DNA of 64,000 nucleotides, from the NCBI GenBank assembly GCA_943841495.1, contig CALSYL010000003.1:144915-208914 (forward strand), given 5' to 3'. The notes below the pieces were generated by a model, which ran no database searches, had not been told where the DNA came from, and was given only the letters and a program-made list of their open reading frames with translations. The first letter of the stretch is position 1, and every line of letters begins with the position of its first letter. This DNA comes from an uncultured bacterium. GTDB taxonomy: Bacteria; Fidelibacterota; Marinisomatia; Marinisomatales; Marinisomataceae. Of the stretch, positions 10,890 through 20,860 are shown one piece after another. The position numbers and the translations under genes are program-made.

Positions 10890-12856
10890 TGATCTCCCAA
10901 ATTGGTAGCATAGCAATTAGTTTGGCAGGAGGTTTGATTTTTTCTTCCTTTTTATTTCTTGGTTTATTTAAGATTCTAGATAACAAAAAATATTTATTTG
11001 TAGCTGAGAGAGCAATTTTAGCGACATGTTATAGTATTTTTTTAGCATTTTTTTGTTTATTGAATGAGTTATTGGTTAGCAATTTCAATCTTCAGTATGT
11101 TGCTCAATATACTAGCTATGAAACACCGATGTTTTTTAAAGTTACTGCTTTATGGGCAGGGCAAGCTGGATCATTGTTATTCTGGTCATTTATAACTTCG
11201 CTTTTTACTGTCGTTTATATTTTTACAACATTAAAACGAATGGAGTCACTCAAGTTTCATTCATATCTAATACTTGCATTTATTTTTTCGTTTTTTATAC
11301 TTTTGTCAAATTTTATTGCAAATCCATTTGATCCTGTTTCTTCAGATATTATTGTACAAAATGGAAATGGATTGAATCCATTGTTACAGAATTTTTTTAT
11401 GGCTATACATCCTCCTATTCTTTACATAGGATTTACTGGCTCAGCTATTATATTTGTTATGGCTTTAGCTGCATCAATTTCAAAAGATATTACCTTTGAT
11501 TGGGTACAATCTATAAGGAGATGGTCGCTATTTGTGTGGACATTTCTTTCTGCTGGTATTATTCTTGGAGGATACTGGGCTTATAATGAATTAGGTTGGG
11601 GCGGTTATTGGGCTTGGGATCCAGTAGAGAATTCTTCATTGATGCCTTGGCTTACATTAACAGCTTTTATTCACTCATCAATGATTCAGGAAAAAAGAGG
11701 AATGCTTAAAAAATGGAATTTTTTATTAGCTACTTCAACTTATTTATTGGTAATTCTAGGAACTTTTATTACAAGAAGTGGTGTTATTTCATCTGTACAT
11801 TCTTTCACTGCTGAAAACCTTGGACCTATGTTTTTTAGCTTTCTTTCGTTATTAATTTTTTATACGATATTTTGGTTTTTCAAAAGAAAGTCTTACTTAG
11901 ATACTGATGATAGAATTGATTCTTTCACATCCAGAGAAGGAGGATTTCTTTATAATAATTTAATCCTTATTTTAATGTGCTTTACTATAATGTGGGGTAC
12001 ACTATTTCCCATCTTATCTGAAGCTTGGGACGGTAATAAAATATACGTTGGTGCATCATATTTTAATCAGCTCAATATACCTATTGGTTTGGTTTTATTG
12101 TTTTTAATGGGTATCGGTCCATTGCTTTCATGGAACTATACATCTAATGATATATTACTGCGTAGATTTAAATTGCCTTCAGTTCTAAGTTTTACTTCAG
12201 GTTTTTTCTATTGTTTATTTACAGCATCATTTCAGCTTTATGTTTTTGTAGCTATTATGGGTATAGTATTTACCTTAACTTCTATTCTAGGAGAATTTTT
12301 TAAATCATATAAAAAACAAAAAAATTCTTCTAATATTATTATATCTGTTGCCAAAATGCTGCTTAGTAATAGACATAAAAATGGGGGATATATTGTTCAT
12401 ATAGGTATTGTACTAATATTTATTGGATTTATTGGAAGAGCATTTGAAGTTGAAAAAGAATTTAGTTTATCTCCTGGTGAACAGATCTATTTTGCTAATT
12501 ATACCTTTAAGCTTAATAGTATAAAAAGTGAGGCTAGGGACAATCATTATGCATTTTTAAGCGATATAGATGTTATAGATAAACAGAATCAATTTTTAAC
12601 TAATCTTAAGCCTGAAAAAAGAATTTATTTTTACTGGAATTCTGATCCTGAAAAAAGACAGCCTCATAGTGAACTAGATATTCATAGTACTATTCAAAAA
12701 GATATATATTCAATTTTTTCAGCTTATGATGCTCAGAAAAATCTTGGTTATTTTAAAATAATGATTAATCCATTAGTCAATTGGGTTTGGATTGGTGGTG
12801 TTATGATGGTAATTGGTTCATTATTTGCATTTTGGCCTTCTAGGAGAAAAGTATAA
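10889..12856 (+). CDS. ccmF: Heme lyase CcmF/NrfE family
   Basis: Multi-TM; WAGQAGSLLFW, HPPILYIGF, GGYWAWDPVENSSLMPWL, GTFITRSGVISSVHSF. Confidence 0.95.
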   Translation: MISQIGSIAISLAGGLIFSSFLFLGLFKILDNKKYLFVAERAILATCYSIFLAFFCLLNELLVSNFNLQYVAQYTSYETPMFFKVTALWAGQAGSLLFWSFITSLFTVVYIFTTLKRMESLKFHSYLILAFIFSFFILLSNFIANPFDPVSSDIIVQNGNGLNPLLQNFFMAIHPPILYIGFTGSAIIFVMALAASISKDITFDWVQSIRRWSLFVWTFLSAGIILGGYWAYNELGWGGYWAWDPVENSSLMPWLTLTAFIHSSMIQEKRGMLKKWNFLLATSTYLLVILGTFITRSGVISSVHSFTAENLGPMFFSFLSLLIFYTIFWFFKRKSYLDTDDRIDSFTSREGGFLYNNLILILMCFTIMWGTLFPILSEAWDGNKIYVGASYFNQLNIPIGLVLLFLMGIGPLLSWNYTSNDILLRRFKLPSVLSFTSGFFYCLFTASFQLYVFVAIMGIVFTLTSILGEFFKSYKKQKNSSNIIISVAKMLLSNRHKNGGYIVHIGIVLIFIGFIGRAFEVEKEFSLSPGEQIYFANYTFKLNSIKSEARDNHYAFLSDIDVIDKQNQFLTNLKPEKRIYFYWNSDPEKRQPHSELDIHSTIQKDIYSIFSAYDAQKNLGYFKIMINPLVNWVWIGGVMMVIGSLFAFWPSRRKV

Positions 12857-12857
12857 A

Positions 12858-12947
12858 ATGGAATTATTCAATCAAGTATTTATCTTTTCATTTTTATTTA
12901 TTTTAATCGTTTATGTATTTTGGCCGCTAATAAAAAACATTAAATAA
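12858..12947 (+). CDS. Small single-TM protein (29 aa) between ccmF and ccmA
   Basis: MELFNQVFIFSFLFILIVYVFWPLIKNIK*; starts 1 nt after the ccmF stop and its TAA overlaps the ccmA ATG (TAATG); unannotated in ORF track. Confidence 0.6.
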   Translation: MELFNQVFIFSFLFILIVYVFWPLIKNIK

Positions 12948-13558
12948 TGTTAACAGTTAAGAATCTTAGAAAATCATTTTCAAGCACATGTGTATTAAAT
13001 GATGTTTGTTTTTCTATGGATGTGGGAAAAATTTGTGCAATATCAGGTTCAAATGGTTGCGGTAAAACAACATTTTTAAAATGTATTTCAGGCTTAGTTA
13101 GCTATGACTCAGGATCTGTAGAGTTTAAATCCAATACTAATTTTTTGTTTTTAAGTGACAAGGCTAATATTTTTGGCGATTTAACTATGGAAGAAAATTT
13201 GATTGTTCTTGCTAGGTACCATAATCAAAATATAAATATGAATCAATTTTACGATTCATTAGATAAACTAAATATCAAGGAGCTTAAAAATTTACCACTA
13301 AAATTTTTTTCTCAAGGAAATTTGCAACGCAATAAACTATTAGTTGCTATGAATTTGAATTGGGATTATTTATTTATTGATGAACCGTTTAGTAATTTAG
13401 ATCGCTATGGTATTAAAATATTTAAAGAAATTTTTACCAGTTTAAAATCTAATGGTAAATCAATTATTTTTTCCACCCATCATATTGATGAAAGTAAGTC
13501 TATATGTGATAGTATGATTAGTATTAAAAATGCAACCTTTAAAAGTAATGTTGTCTAA
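12947..13558 (+). CDS. ccmA: Heme exporter ABC ATPase CcmA
   Basis: Walker A SGSNGCGKTTFLKCI; FSQGNLQRNKLLVAMNL signature-like; Walker B YLFIDEPFSNLD. Confidence 0.88.
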   Translation: MLTVKNLRKSFSSTCVLNDVCFSMDVGKICAISGSNGCGKTTFLKCISGLVSYDSGSVEFKSNTNFLFLSDKANIFGDLTMEENLIVLARYHNQNINMNQFYDSLDKLNIKELKNLPLKFFSQGNLQRNKLLVAMNLNWDYLFIDEPFSNLDRYGIKIFKEIFTSLKSNGKSIIFSTHHIDESKSICDSMISIKNATFKSNVV

Positions 13559-14207
13559 GCTGATATATAACGAATTTTATCTCGAAAGAAAATCCTCTTA
13601 CAATGTATTTTATATGTCTTTTTTTGCTATTTCATGTTTAATGTTTTTACTTTTTTCTTTTCCATTATCAAAAATTACCGATATATCAATTTTTAATGGC
13701 TTTCTTTGGATAATTGTTGCTTTATCATCAATAAAGCTTATTGAGAATTCATTTGCTCGAGAACGTGACTTTAGTATACATGACCTCATATATTCATCAT
13801 CTATAGATTCATCATTAATTTTTCTTTCAAAATTAATTTCTTTGAACTTGATACTGACAGTTGTTCAATTGATTATCCTTTTAGTATATATTTTATTTAC
13901 TGGATTAAATATTGATATTGCTTTCAGTTTAATTCCACTGTTTTTACTTACTAATTTTGGTTTAGTTGGATTTGGTATACTGATTTTTTTAATTACAAAT
14001 ACAACAACTTCAAAAAGTTTTTTATTTCCAGTTATTTTTTTTCCAATAATTATTCCGATTCTTATTAATTCTTCAAATATATCTTTAGGTTTAATTGTTC
14101 AAAATAATACATCTTTATATATTGATTCATGGTTGATATTATTAACTTTTGCATTGCTTGGTATTCTTTTAGGAATAAATCTATTTGGGAGACTGATTAA
14201 ACAATAA
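13530..14207 (+). CDS. ccmB: Heme exporter permease CcmB
   Basis: ~220-aa multi-TM protein between ccmA and ccmC; ENSFARERDFSIHDLIYSSSI. Confidence 0.85.
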   Translation: MQPLKVMLSKLIYNEFYLERKSSYNVFYMSFFAISCLMFLLFSFPLSKITDISIFNGFLWIIVALSSIKLIENSFARERDFSIHDLIYSSSIDSSLIFLSKLISLNLILTVVQLIILLVYILFTGLNIDIAFSLIPLFLLTNFGLVGFGILIFLITNTTTSKSFLFPVIFFPIIIPILINSSNISLGLIVQNNTSLYIDSWLILLTFALLGILLGINLFGRLIKQ

Positions 14208-14854
14208 TGAGCTTAACTTTCTTTATAGTAACAATATTTTTGATGTTAATTAACTTGTGTTGGATTGTATTTTTTACACCAATGGTTCCTGATCAAGAGT
14301 GGGCGCAAAAAATATTCTACTTACATGTTCCAATAGCCTGGTCAGGTTTTTTAGCCTATTTCATTGTTATGATAAATGGTTTTTTATATTTATATAGTAA
14401 AAATCTTAAATATGATAGAATTGGTCATGCTTCAGCTGAAATTGGTACTATTTTTACTTCATTAGTATTAATCACTGGCCCTATTTGGGCAACTCCTATA
14501 TGGGGAAAACCATGGGTATGGGAGCCTAGACTTATTACAACCCTCGTATTATTTTTAATATATATAGGATATTTTATTTTAAGAAATATTGGTCTGTATA
14601 GACAGAGAGTTGCTTTAGTATCAGCTATTATTGGTATTATTGCATTTTTAGATATACCTATAATTTTTATGTCTGTGAATTTTTGGGCAGCAGAAATTCA
14701 GTCTCATCCGCAATTGGGAATGAATAAGCAACCAACTGGTATCTTAAATCCATTTTTATTTTCATTGTTTTCGTTTACCTCATTGATGATTTTGATGTTA
14801 CTTCTTAAAATTCAGGTTTTAAAAAAGAAAGATATTGAGGATAGATATGTATAG
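14207..14854 (+). CDS. ccmC: Heme exporter CcmC (WWD family)
   Basis: QKIFYLHVPIAWSGFLAYF, GPIWATPIWGKPWVWEPRLITTLVLFLIYIGYF, WWD-like tryptophan-rich segment. Confidence 0.93.
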   Translation: MSLTFFIVTIFLMLINLCWIVFFTPMVPDQEWAQKIFYLHVPIAWSGFLAYFIVMINGFLYLYSKNLKYDRIGHASAEIGTIFTSLVLITGPIWATPIWGKPWVWEPRLITTLVLFLIYIGYFILRNIGLYRQRVALVSAIIGIIAFLDIPIIFMSVNFWAAEIQSHPQLGMNKQPTGILNPFLFSLFSFTSLMILMLLLKIQVLKKKDIEDRYV

Positions 14855-14945
14855 CTATTTATCTTATTTTTTGTCAGCACTTTTTGTTGTATTTATTGCT
14901 ATTTTTACTTGGTTTGTTATTAATGTTAAAAAGTATAGAAATTAA
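14847..14945 (+). CDS. ccmD: CcmD-like small heme exporter protein (32 aa)
   Basis: MYSYLSYFLSALFVVFIAIFTWFVINVKKYRN*, overlaps ccmC end; size, topology and position fit CcmD. Confidence 0.65.
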   Translation: MYSYLSYFLSALFVVFIAIFTWFVINVKKYRN

Positions 14946-14963
14946 TTTGGGGAAATTATAGTC

Positions 14964-16028
14964 ATGGAAAGAAAAATTGTACATATTGTTGGAACAGGAA
15001 CTATTGGTGAACCTTTAATCGGAATATTGTGCGACCAAAAAAGCAATTTAGGTATCGATGAAGTTACTTTTCACAAACAATCTCCATTAACCAAAGATGC
15101 TCCAAAAATTAAAAATTTAATAGCTAAAGGTGCTAGATTAGCTGTTCATGAAGACAGAATCGATAGCTTTAAAGAAATAGGGCTCGAGCCTGAATTTACA
15201 ATGGATGAAGCTGTAGCTAGAAGTTCTGTAGTTATTGATTGTACACCTAGCGGATTTGGCCATAAAAACAAAGCTGAATTTTATAGTAAATATGCTGATA
15301 AAGTTAAAGGCTTTCTTGCGCAAGGAAGTGAAAATGGGTTTGGAAAAAAATATGCAAGAGGAATTAATGACCACGTTATTAATTCAGAGGATCAATTCTT
15401 ACAAGTAGTGTCTTGCAATACACATAATATTGCTTGTTTAGTAAATACCATAGCTTTAAGCATATCGCCGGATAATCTTGTTAGTGGAAAGTTTGTATGT
15501 ATAAGAAGAAGTAACGATATTAGCCAAACTGGAAGCTTTGTTCCTGCGCCTACAGTTAATGATCACGGGCATCCTGTTTATGGAACTCATCATGCTGAAG
15601 ATGCTGCTGATTTATTTAAGACCATGAATCTCGATTTAGATTTATTTTCTTCTGCTATGAAAGTTAATTCTCAGTATATGCATACAGTTTGGTTTAACTT
15701 GACAGTGAAAGAGCCAACTTCTAAAAGTAAAGTTATTGAAATGTTGACAGCAAATGATAGAATTTCATTAACTGAGCATCATTCAACTAACGAAGTATTT
15801 TCTTTTGGAAGAGACCAAGGTCTATATGGAAGAATTTTAAACCAAAGTGTAATCGTCGAGGATTCTATTAATGTAAAAAATGACCATGAAATATCAGGTT
15901 TTTGTTTTACGCCTCAAGATGGTAATTCAATTTTATCAAGTATTGCAGCCACAGTACGATTCTTAAATCCTCATTCATATCAAGATAAAATTAATTCTCT
16001 AAGTAGATATTTCTTCAACAGAGTTTAA
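14964..16028 (+). CDS. Type II (archaeal-type) glyceraldehyde-3-phosphate dehydrogenase-like protein
   Basis: GTGTIGEPL nucleotide-binding start; SSVVIDCTPSGFGHKN; QVVSCNTHNIACLVNTI (matches archaeal VVSCNTTGLCR); FGRDQGLYGRILNQSVIVEDSINV. Confidence 0.8.
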   Translation: MERKIVHIVGTGTIGEPLIGILCDQKSNLGIDEVTFHKQSPLTKDAPKIKNLIAKGARLAVHEDRIDSFKEIGLEPEFTMDEAVARSSVVIDCTPSGFGHKNKAEFYSKYADKVKGFLAQGSENGFGKKYARGINDHVINSEDQFLQVVSCNTHNIACLVNTIALSISPDNLVSGKFVCIRRSNDISQTGSFVPAPTVNDHGHPVYGTHHAEDAADLFKTMNLDLDLFSSAMKVNSQYMHTVWFNLTVKEPTSKSKVIEMLTANDRISLTEHHSTNEVFSFGRDQGLYGRILNQSVIVEDSINVKNDHEISGFCFTPQDGNSILSSIAATVRFLNPHSYQDKINSLSRYFFNRV

Positions 16029-16660
16029 TGATTCACTACAAAAGAATAGTATCCAGACTTCTTGATCAGAATATTTATGTTCTTTATAATGATTTAAATG
16101 AAGCAATCATTGTTGATCCGGGTCTGGGGTTTGACTTGATAGATAATTTCTTAAAAAATAAAAATTTAACTCCCATTGCTATTATTGGAACTCACGCTCA
16201 CATCGATCATATTGCTTCTGCAAGCGATTGCATAAAGCATTATAATATCCCGTTTTATATTTGTAGAGGAAATAGTATTATGCTTGAACATTATGATATT
16301 ATGAAGGGATACATGAACGTTGATTCAGAAAGACCAGAAGTAAGTCATTGGATCGAAGAGTCGGAAAGAAAGTTAACTATTGGTTCATTTGAATTTAATG
16401 TTAATTATAATCCTGGACATTCTCCGGGGTGTATGAGTTTTGAAATAGACTCACTTATCTTTTGTGGAGATTTAATATTTAAGGGTTCAATTGGCAGAAC
16501 TGATCTTCAAACATCAAATCCAGCTGATATGGAAAAATCATTAGAAATGTTTGTAAATTCATTTGATGTAAATTCTACCTTGCTCCCTGGGCATCGTGAA
16601 ATAACAACATTAGATTATGAATTAAAAACAAATCCATTTTTAGTGAAATATGCAAAATAA
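16028..16660 (+). CDS. Metallo-beta-lactamase fold hydrolase (glyoxalase II-like)
   Basis: GTHAHIDHIASA, NPGHSPGCMSFE, FCGDLIFKGSIGRTDL, LLPGHREITT. Confidence 0.93.
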   Translation: MIHYKRIVSRLLDQNIYVLYNDLNEAIIVDPGLGFDLIDNFLKNKNLTPIAIIGTHAHIDHIASASDCIKHYNIPFYICRGNSIMLEHYDIMKGYMNVDSERPEVSHWIEESERKLTIGSFEFNVNYNPGHSPGCMSFEIDSLIFCGDLIFKGSIGRTDLQTSNPADMEKSLEMFVNSFDVNSTLLPGHREITTLDYELKTNPFLVKYAK

Positions 16661-17975
16661 AATTTTATCAAATATTGAATCACAAATTGGAAATGAGAAA
16701 CCTCATTTTCTTTTGGCGATATCAGGCGGCGTAGATTCAATGGTAATGTTAGATTGTTTTATAAATATGTCTAATCAGTACCAGTTTTCTGTTTGCCATG
16801 TAAATCATAATTATCAAGAAAATGCATTGCTTATGGAAAAATTAGTTTCAGATTCTTGTGGCTCTAATATAAAATGTATTATTAAGCAAATTTTATCAAG
16901 CAATATAACATCAAATATTGAATCACAGTTTAGAGATTTAAGGTATGAAGCACTTGAAGAAGCTAGAATAGAAATTAATGCAGATTATGTTATTACAGCT
17001 CATCACGCTGATGATCAAGCTGAAACAATTCTTATGAAAATCTTAAATTCATCAGGATTTGATGGATTACAAGGAATTAGAGCAAAAAATAATAATGTCT
17101 TAAGGCCAATGCTTAATATTTCAAAGGAAGAAATTATAGAATATGCAAATATGCAAAATATAGACTATTTAGATGATTCTTCGAATGACGATATTGCATT
17201 TACTAGAAATTATCTAAGGAGTGAAGTTTTCCCGAATTTAAAAAAAATAAAAAGTAGCATTCATTTACCATTTCTTAATTTTCAAAAAAGAGTAGATGAT
17301 GTAAACGAACTTATTAATTATGTTGAAAATACACTTTACAATTCTGATTCTTTTAATCAGTCAGAAAAGTTTGTTAGAATTGATAGAGATATTTTTTTGA
17401 ATCTACCTGTTCTAGTTCAATTAAGAGTTATAAATAAGCTTTGTTACAAAGAGTACAATAATTCATTTTCAAAAACAATGATTAGAGAAATGAATGATTT
17501 TTTTAGAAAAAATGAAACTGGTTCAGAGCGAAAAATTAATGAATTAACAATCTCTATTGATAGAAATGATGTCATCATTTTTAAATCTTTAGAGAATGAA
17601 ATTTATAAAGAGGTTTCCGCTGGTGAAAATGTTAAAGATAAAGATTTCATTTTTTCTTGGAATTTTGAAAAAAAACCCCAGCATTTTAACAATGATTGTA
17701 ATATAGAATTTATTGATGCCTCAAATTTAAATAATGAATTAATTATTAGATCTGTAAAAGAGGACGATCAATTTCCTCCTCTTGGAATGAAAGGTTCAAA
17801 AAAGGTTAATAAATTTCTAAAAGACAAAAAAGTATCTTCTTTAAATATAAGTCAATCTTTGGTTGTATGTAATAACAGTGAGATTATTTGGGTTGCTGGA
17901 TATCAATTAAGTGATAAATATAAGATTGGACAAAATTCAACAAAGTTTGCAAAATTAAATTTCTTGAGGAATTAG
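16650..17975 (+). CDS. tilS: tRNA(Ile)-lysidine synthase
   Basis: LAISGGVDSMVMLDCF PP-loop; AHHADDQAETILMKI; RNYLRSEVFPNL. Confidence 0.94.
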   Translation: MQNKILSNIESQIGNEKPHFLLAISGGVDSMVMLDCFINMSNQYQFSVCHVNHNYQENALLMEKLVSDSCGSNIKCIIKQILSSNITSNIESQFRDLRYEALEEARIEINADYVITAHHADDQAETILMKILNSSGFDGLQGIRAKNNNVLRPMLNISKEEIIEYANMQNIDYLDDSSNDDIAFTRNYLRSEVFPNLKKIKSSIHLPFLNFQKRVDDVNELINYVENTLYNSDSFNQSEKFVRIDRDIFLNLPVLVQLRVINKLCYKEYNNSFSKTMIREMNDFFRKNETGSERKINELTISIDRNDVIIFKSLENEIYKEVSAGENVKDKDFIFSWNFEKKPQHFNNDCNIEFIDASNLNNELIIRSVKEDDQFPPLGMKGSKKVNKFLKDKKVSSLNISQSLVVCNNSEIIWVAGYQLSDKYKIGQNSTKFAKLNFLRN

Positions 17976-18011
17976 TTTTTTTATTATTCATTTTTCTTAA
18001 ATTCGTCTCCA

Positions 18012-19913
18012 ATGAAAAATCAAAAAAATAAAAAACCAAGTCCAAAAAAAGCTCCTTCAGGGCCTAGCTCAGTATTAATTTGGGCTTCAATAATAATGTT
18101 TATAATAGCATCCTTTGCATTTCTTCCAGATGAGTCTACAAACGAAGTCGAAATATCTTATAATACCTATAAAGAGCTGCTAGCAGACAATAAGATAAAA
18201 GAGGCATCAATAGAAAATGATAATTCATTTCATGGAGAATTATTTGAAGCATCTACTCTTGTTAATAAAAATGGAGCTGAATTTGAAGAAAGAATTTTAT
18301 TTGTGGTATATCTTCCAGCAGACTACTCTGATCAAATAGCTGTATGGGATGAAAAAAATATAGAATATAATTTTGAAGGAGAAAAGATTGATTGGACAGC
18401 ATGGATGCTTGGTTTTGCGCCATGGCTATTGCTAATTGCATTTTGGTTATTTTTGCTAAGAAGAATGCAAGGTTCTGGCAACGGAATGAATAATGTTTTT
18501 AGCTTTGGAAAAAGTAAAGCAAAAATATTTTCAGCTAATCAAAAGAAAGTAAAATTCAAAGATGTAGCTGGTTGTGTTGAAGCAAAAGAGGAGCTTGAAG
18601 AGGTGATTGCATATCTAAAAAGCCCTAAAAAATTTGAAAAATTGGGAGGTAGAATTCCTAGAGGGGTTTTGCTAGTTGGTCCTCCTGGAACTGGAAAAAC
18701 TCTAATGGCAAGAGCCGTTGCAGGTGAATCAAATGTACCCTTTTTTAGTATAAGTGGAGCAGACTTTGTTGAAATGTTTGTCGGAGTTGGAGCATCTAGA
18801 GTAAGAGATTTATTTGAACAAGCCAATAAAAATTCACCAGCCATAATTTTTATCGATGAATTGGATGCTGTTGGAAGGCAACGAGGTGCTGGTTTGGGTG
18901 GAGGACATGATGAAAGAGAACAAACTTTAAATCAATTACTTGTCGAATTGGATGGATTTGATAATTCAAGCAATATCATCGTAATGGGAGCAACAAATAG
19001 ACCTGATGTTTTAGATTCTGCTTTATTAAGACCTGGAAGATTTGATAGACAAGTAGTTGTTGATGTTCCAGATCTAAAAGGAAGACATGATATTTTAAAA
19101 ATTCATACAAAGAAAATTAAAATGAAACCAAAAGATATTAATTTGCTAGATATTGCAAAAGGAACTCCAGGTATGGTTGGTGCAGACTTAGCAAATTTAG
19201 TAAATGAAGCAGCCTTATTAGCCTCTAGAAAAAGAAAGAAGTTTGTCGATAATTCTGATTTTCAGGAAGCCCAAGATAAAGTTTTAATGGGAGTGCAACG
19301 AAAAAGCATGATTTTATCTGACCATGAAAAGAAAGTAACTGCGTACCATGAAGCTGGACATGCAGTTGTTGCAATTTTCTCTCCTGAGGCGGATCCAGTT
19401 CATAAGGTAACTATTATACCTCGCGGAAGAGCATTGGGTGTAACAATGCAATTGCCAATTGATGAGAAGCATGGATATTCCAAGACATATATATTAAGTA
19501 GGCTTGCAGTGATGATGGGTGGAAGAGCTGCAGAGGATTTAATTTTAAATGAAATTACTACTGGTGCTTCAAATGATATAGAAAGAGCAACAAGCATTGC
19601 AAGAAGAATGGTTTGCGAGTGGGGAATGAGCGATGAGATGGGACCTATGGCTTTTGGAAAAAAGAATGAAGAAATTTTTCTAGGAAGAGAAATTCAATCT
19701 CATAGAGATTATAGTGAAGAGACAGCACAAAAAATTGATCACGAAGTAGTGTCGATTATTAAAAATGCTCAAGAAGTTGCACATAAAATATTAGAAGATA
19801 ATATTGATTTATTACATTTAATGGCAGAAGAATTGTTAGAGCATGAAACAATTGATGCAAGTGACATTAAAATGATGATGAATAGTAAAAAACTTTCCAA
19901 AAAAAATAACTGA
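18012..19913 (+). CDS. ftsH: ATP-dependent zinc metalloprotease FtsH
   Basis: [46 protein letters not shown]. Confidence 0.98.
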   Translation: MKNQKNKKPSPKKAPSGPSSVLIWASIIMFIIASFAFLPDESTNEVEISYNTYKELLADNKIKEASIENDNSFHGELFEASTLVNKNGAEFEERILFVVYLPADYSDQIAVWDEKNIEYNFEGEKIDWTAWMLGFAPWLLLIAFWLFLLRRMQGSGNGMNNVFSFGKSKAKIFSANQKKVKFKDVAGCVEAKEELEEVIAYLKSPKKFEKLGGRIPRGVLLVGPPGTGKTLMARAVAGESNVPFFSISGADFVEMFVGVGASRVRDLFEQANKNSPAIIFIDELDAVGRQRGAGLGGGHDEREQTLNQLLVELDGFDNSSNIIVMGATNRPDVLDSALLRPGRFDRQVVVDVPDLKGRHDILKIHTKKIKMKPKDINLLDIAKGTPGMVGADLANLVNEAALLASRKRKKFVDNSDFQEAQDKVLMGVQRKSMILSDHEKKVTAYHEAGHAVVAIFSPEADPVHKVTIIPRGRALGVTMQLPIDEKHGYSKTYILSRLAVMMGGRAAEDLILNEITTGASNDIERATSIARRMVCEWGMSDEMGPMAFGKKNEEIFLGREIQSHRDYSEETAQKIDHEVVSIIKNAQEVAHKILEDNIDLLHLMAEELLEHETIDASDIKMMMNSKKLSKKNN

Positions 19914-20000
19914 ACACATAAGGTGCAATGAATAGAAAAACACTTTTTCTTATTGCCTCTCATTTTTTTGTTTAGTTTCATGTTTTTAATAAGGTAAACA

Positions 20001-20852
20001 ATGAATATTTCGGAATTAAATAATTGGTTACTATCTGAAGATAAACAATCACTCATTATGGGAATATTAAATGTCACCCCAGATTCTTTTTCGGATGGGG
20101 GTCAATTTCTAAACAAAAATTCTGCAATTGGGCATGCTTTAAAAATGATTGAAGAAGGAGCAGATATTATTGATATTGGCGGAGAATCCACCAAACCATT
20201 TTCAAGCCCTGTGAGTTTAGATGAAGAATTGTCAAGAGTTTTACCTGTAATTGAAGACCTTAGAAAAGAAACAGATGTATGTATTTCTATAGATACAACA
20301 AAATCGGAAGTTGCTAACCAAGCACTTGAAATGGGGGCTTCGATAATAAACGATGTTAGCGCTATGGAGTTTGATGAAAAGATGATAGGTATAGCTTTAA
20401 AATTTGATTGCCCTATTGTGCTCATGCACATGAAAGGTATTCCTAAAAATATGCAAGAGAATCCACATTATTCTTCATTAATAAGTGAAATTATTACATA
20501 CCTAAATGCTCGAATAGATTTTGTTTTATCGAAAGGAATTGATAGAAAAAAAATTATTATTGATCCAGGTATTGGTTTTGGAAAGTCAGTTGAAAATAAT
20601 TTTGAAATTATTAATAACTTAAATCAATTTGTAGATTTAGGTTATCCTGTTATGCTTGGTGCTTCAAGAAAATCTTTTATTGGTATTACCCTTGATGTTC
20701 CTGAAGATAAAAGAGTAGAAGGCTCTTTAGCAGCAAATATTATTGGTTTTCAAAAGGGTGTTTCTGTTTTTAGAGTTCACGATGTTGATCAAACCAGAAA
20801 AGCGTTAACGATTACAAAGAAAATTTTTAATTCAGACCATTTAATTAACTAA
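20001..20852 (+). CDS. folP: Dihydropteroate synthase
   Basis: IMGILNVTPDSFSDGG, EEGADIIDIGGESTKPF, DPGIGFGKSVENN, GASRKSFIG. Confidence 0.96.
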   Translation: MNISELNNWLLSEDKQSLIMGILNVTPDSFSDGGQFLNKNSAIGHALKMIEEGADIIDIGGESTKPFSSPVSLDEELSRVLPVIEDLRKETDVCISIDTTKSEVANQALEMGASIINDVSAMEFDEKMIGIALKFDCPIVLMHMKGIPKNMQENPHYSSLISEIITYLNARIDFVLSKGIDRKKIIIDPGIGFGKSVENNFEIINNLNQFVDLGYPVMLGASRKSFIGITLDVPEDKRVEGSLAANIIGFQKGVSVFRVHDVDQTRKALTITKKIFNSDHLIN

Positions 20853-20860
20853 ATTATAAT

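Noticed and set aside
19914-20000. GAAAAA-CAC-TTTTTC inverted repeat between ftsH and folP as a terminator
   Set aside because: Purely A/T stem without a GC core; expected by chance in AT-rich spacer.
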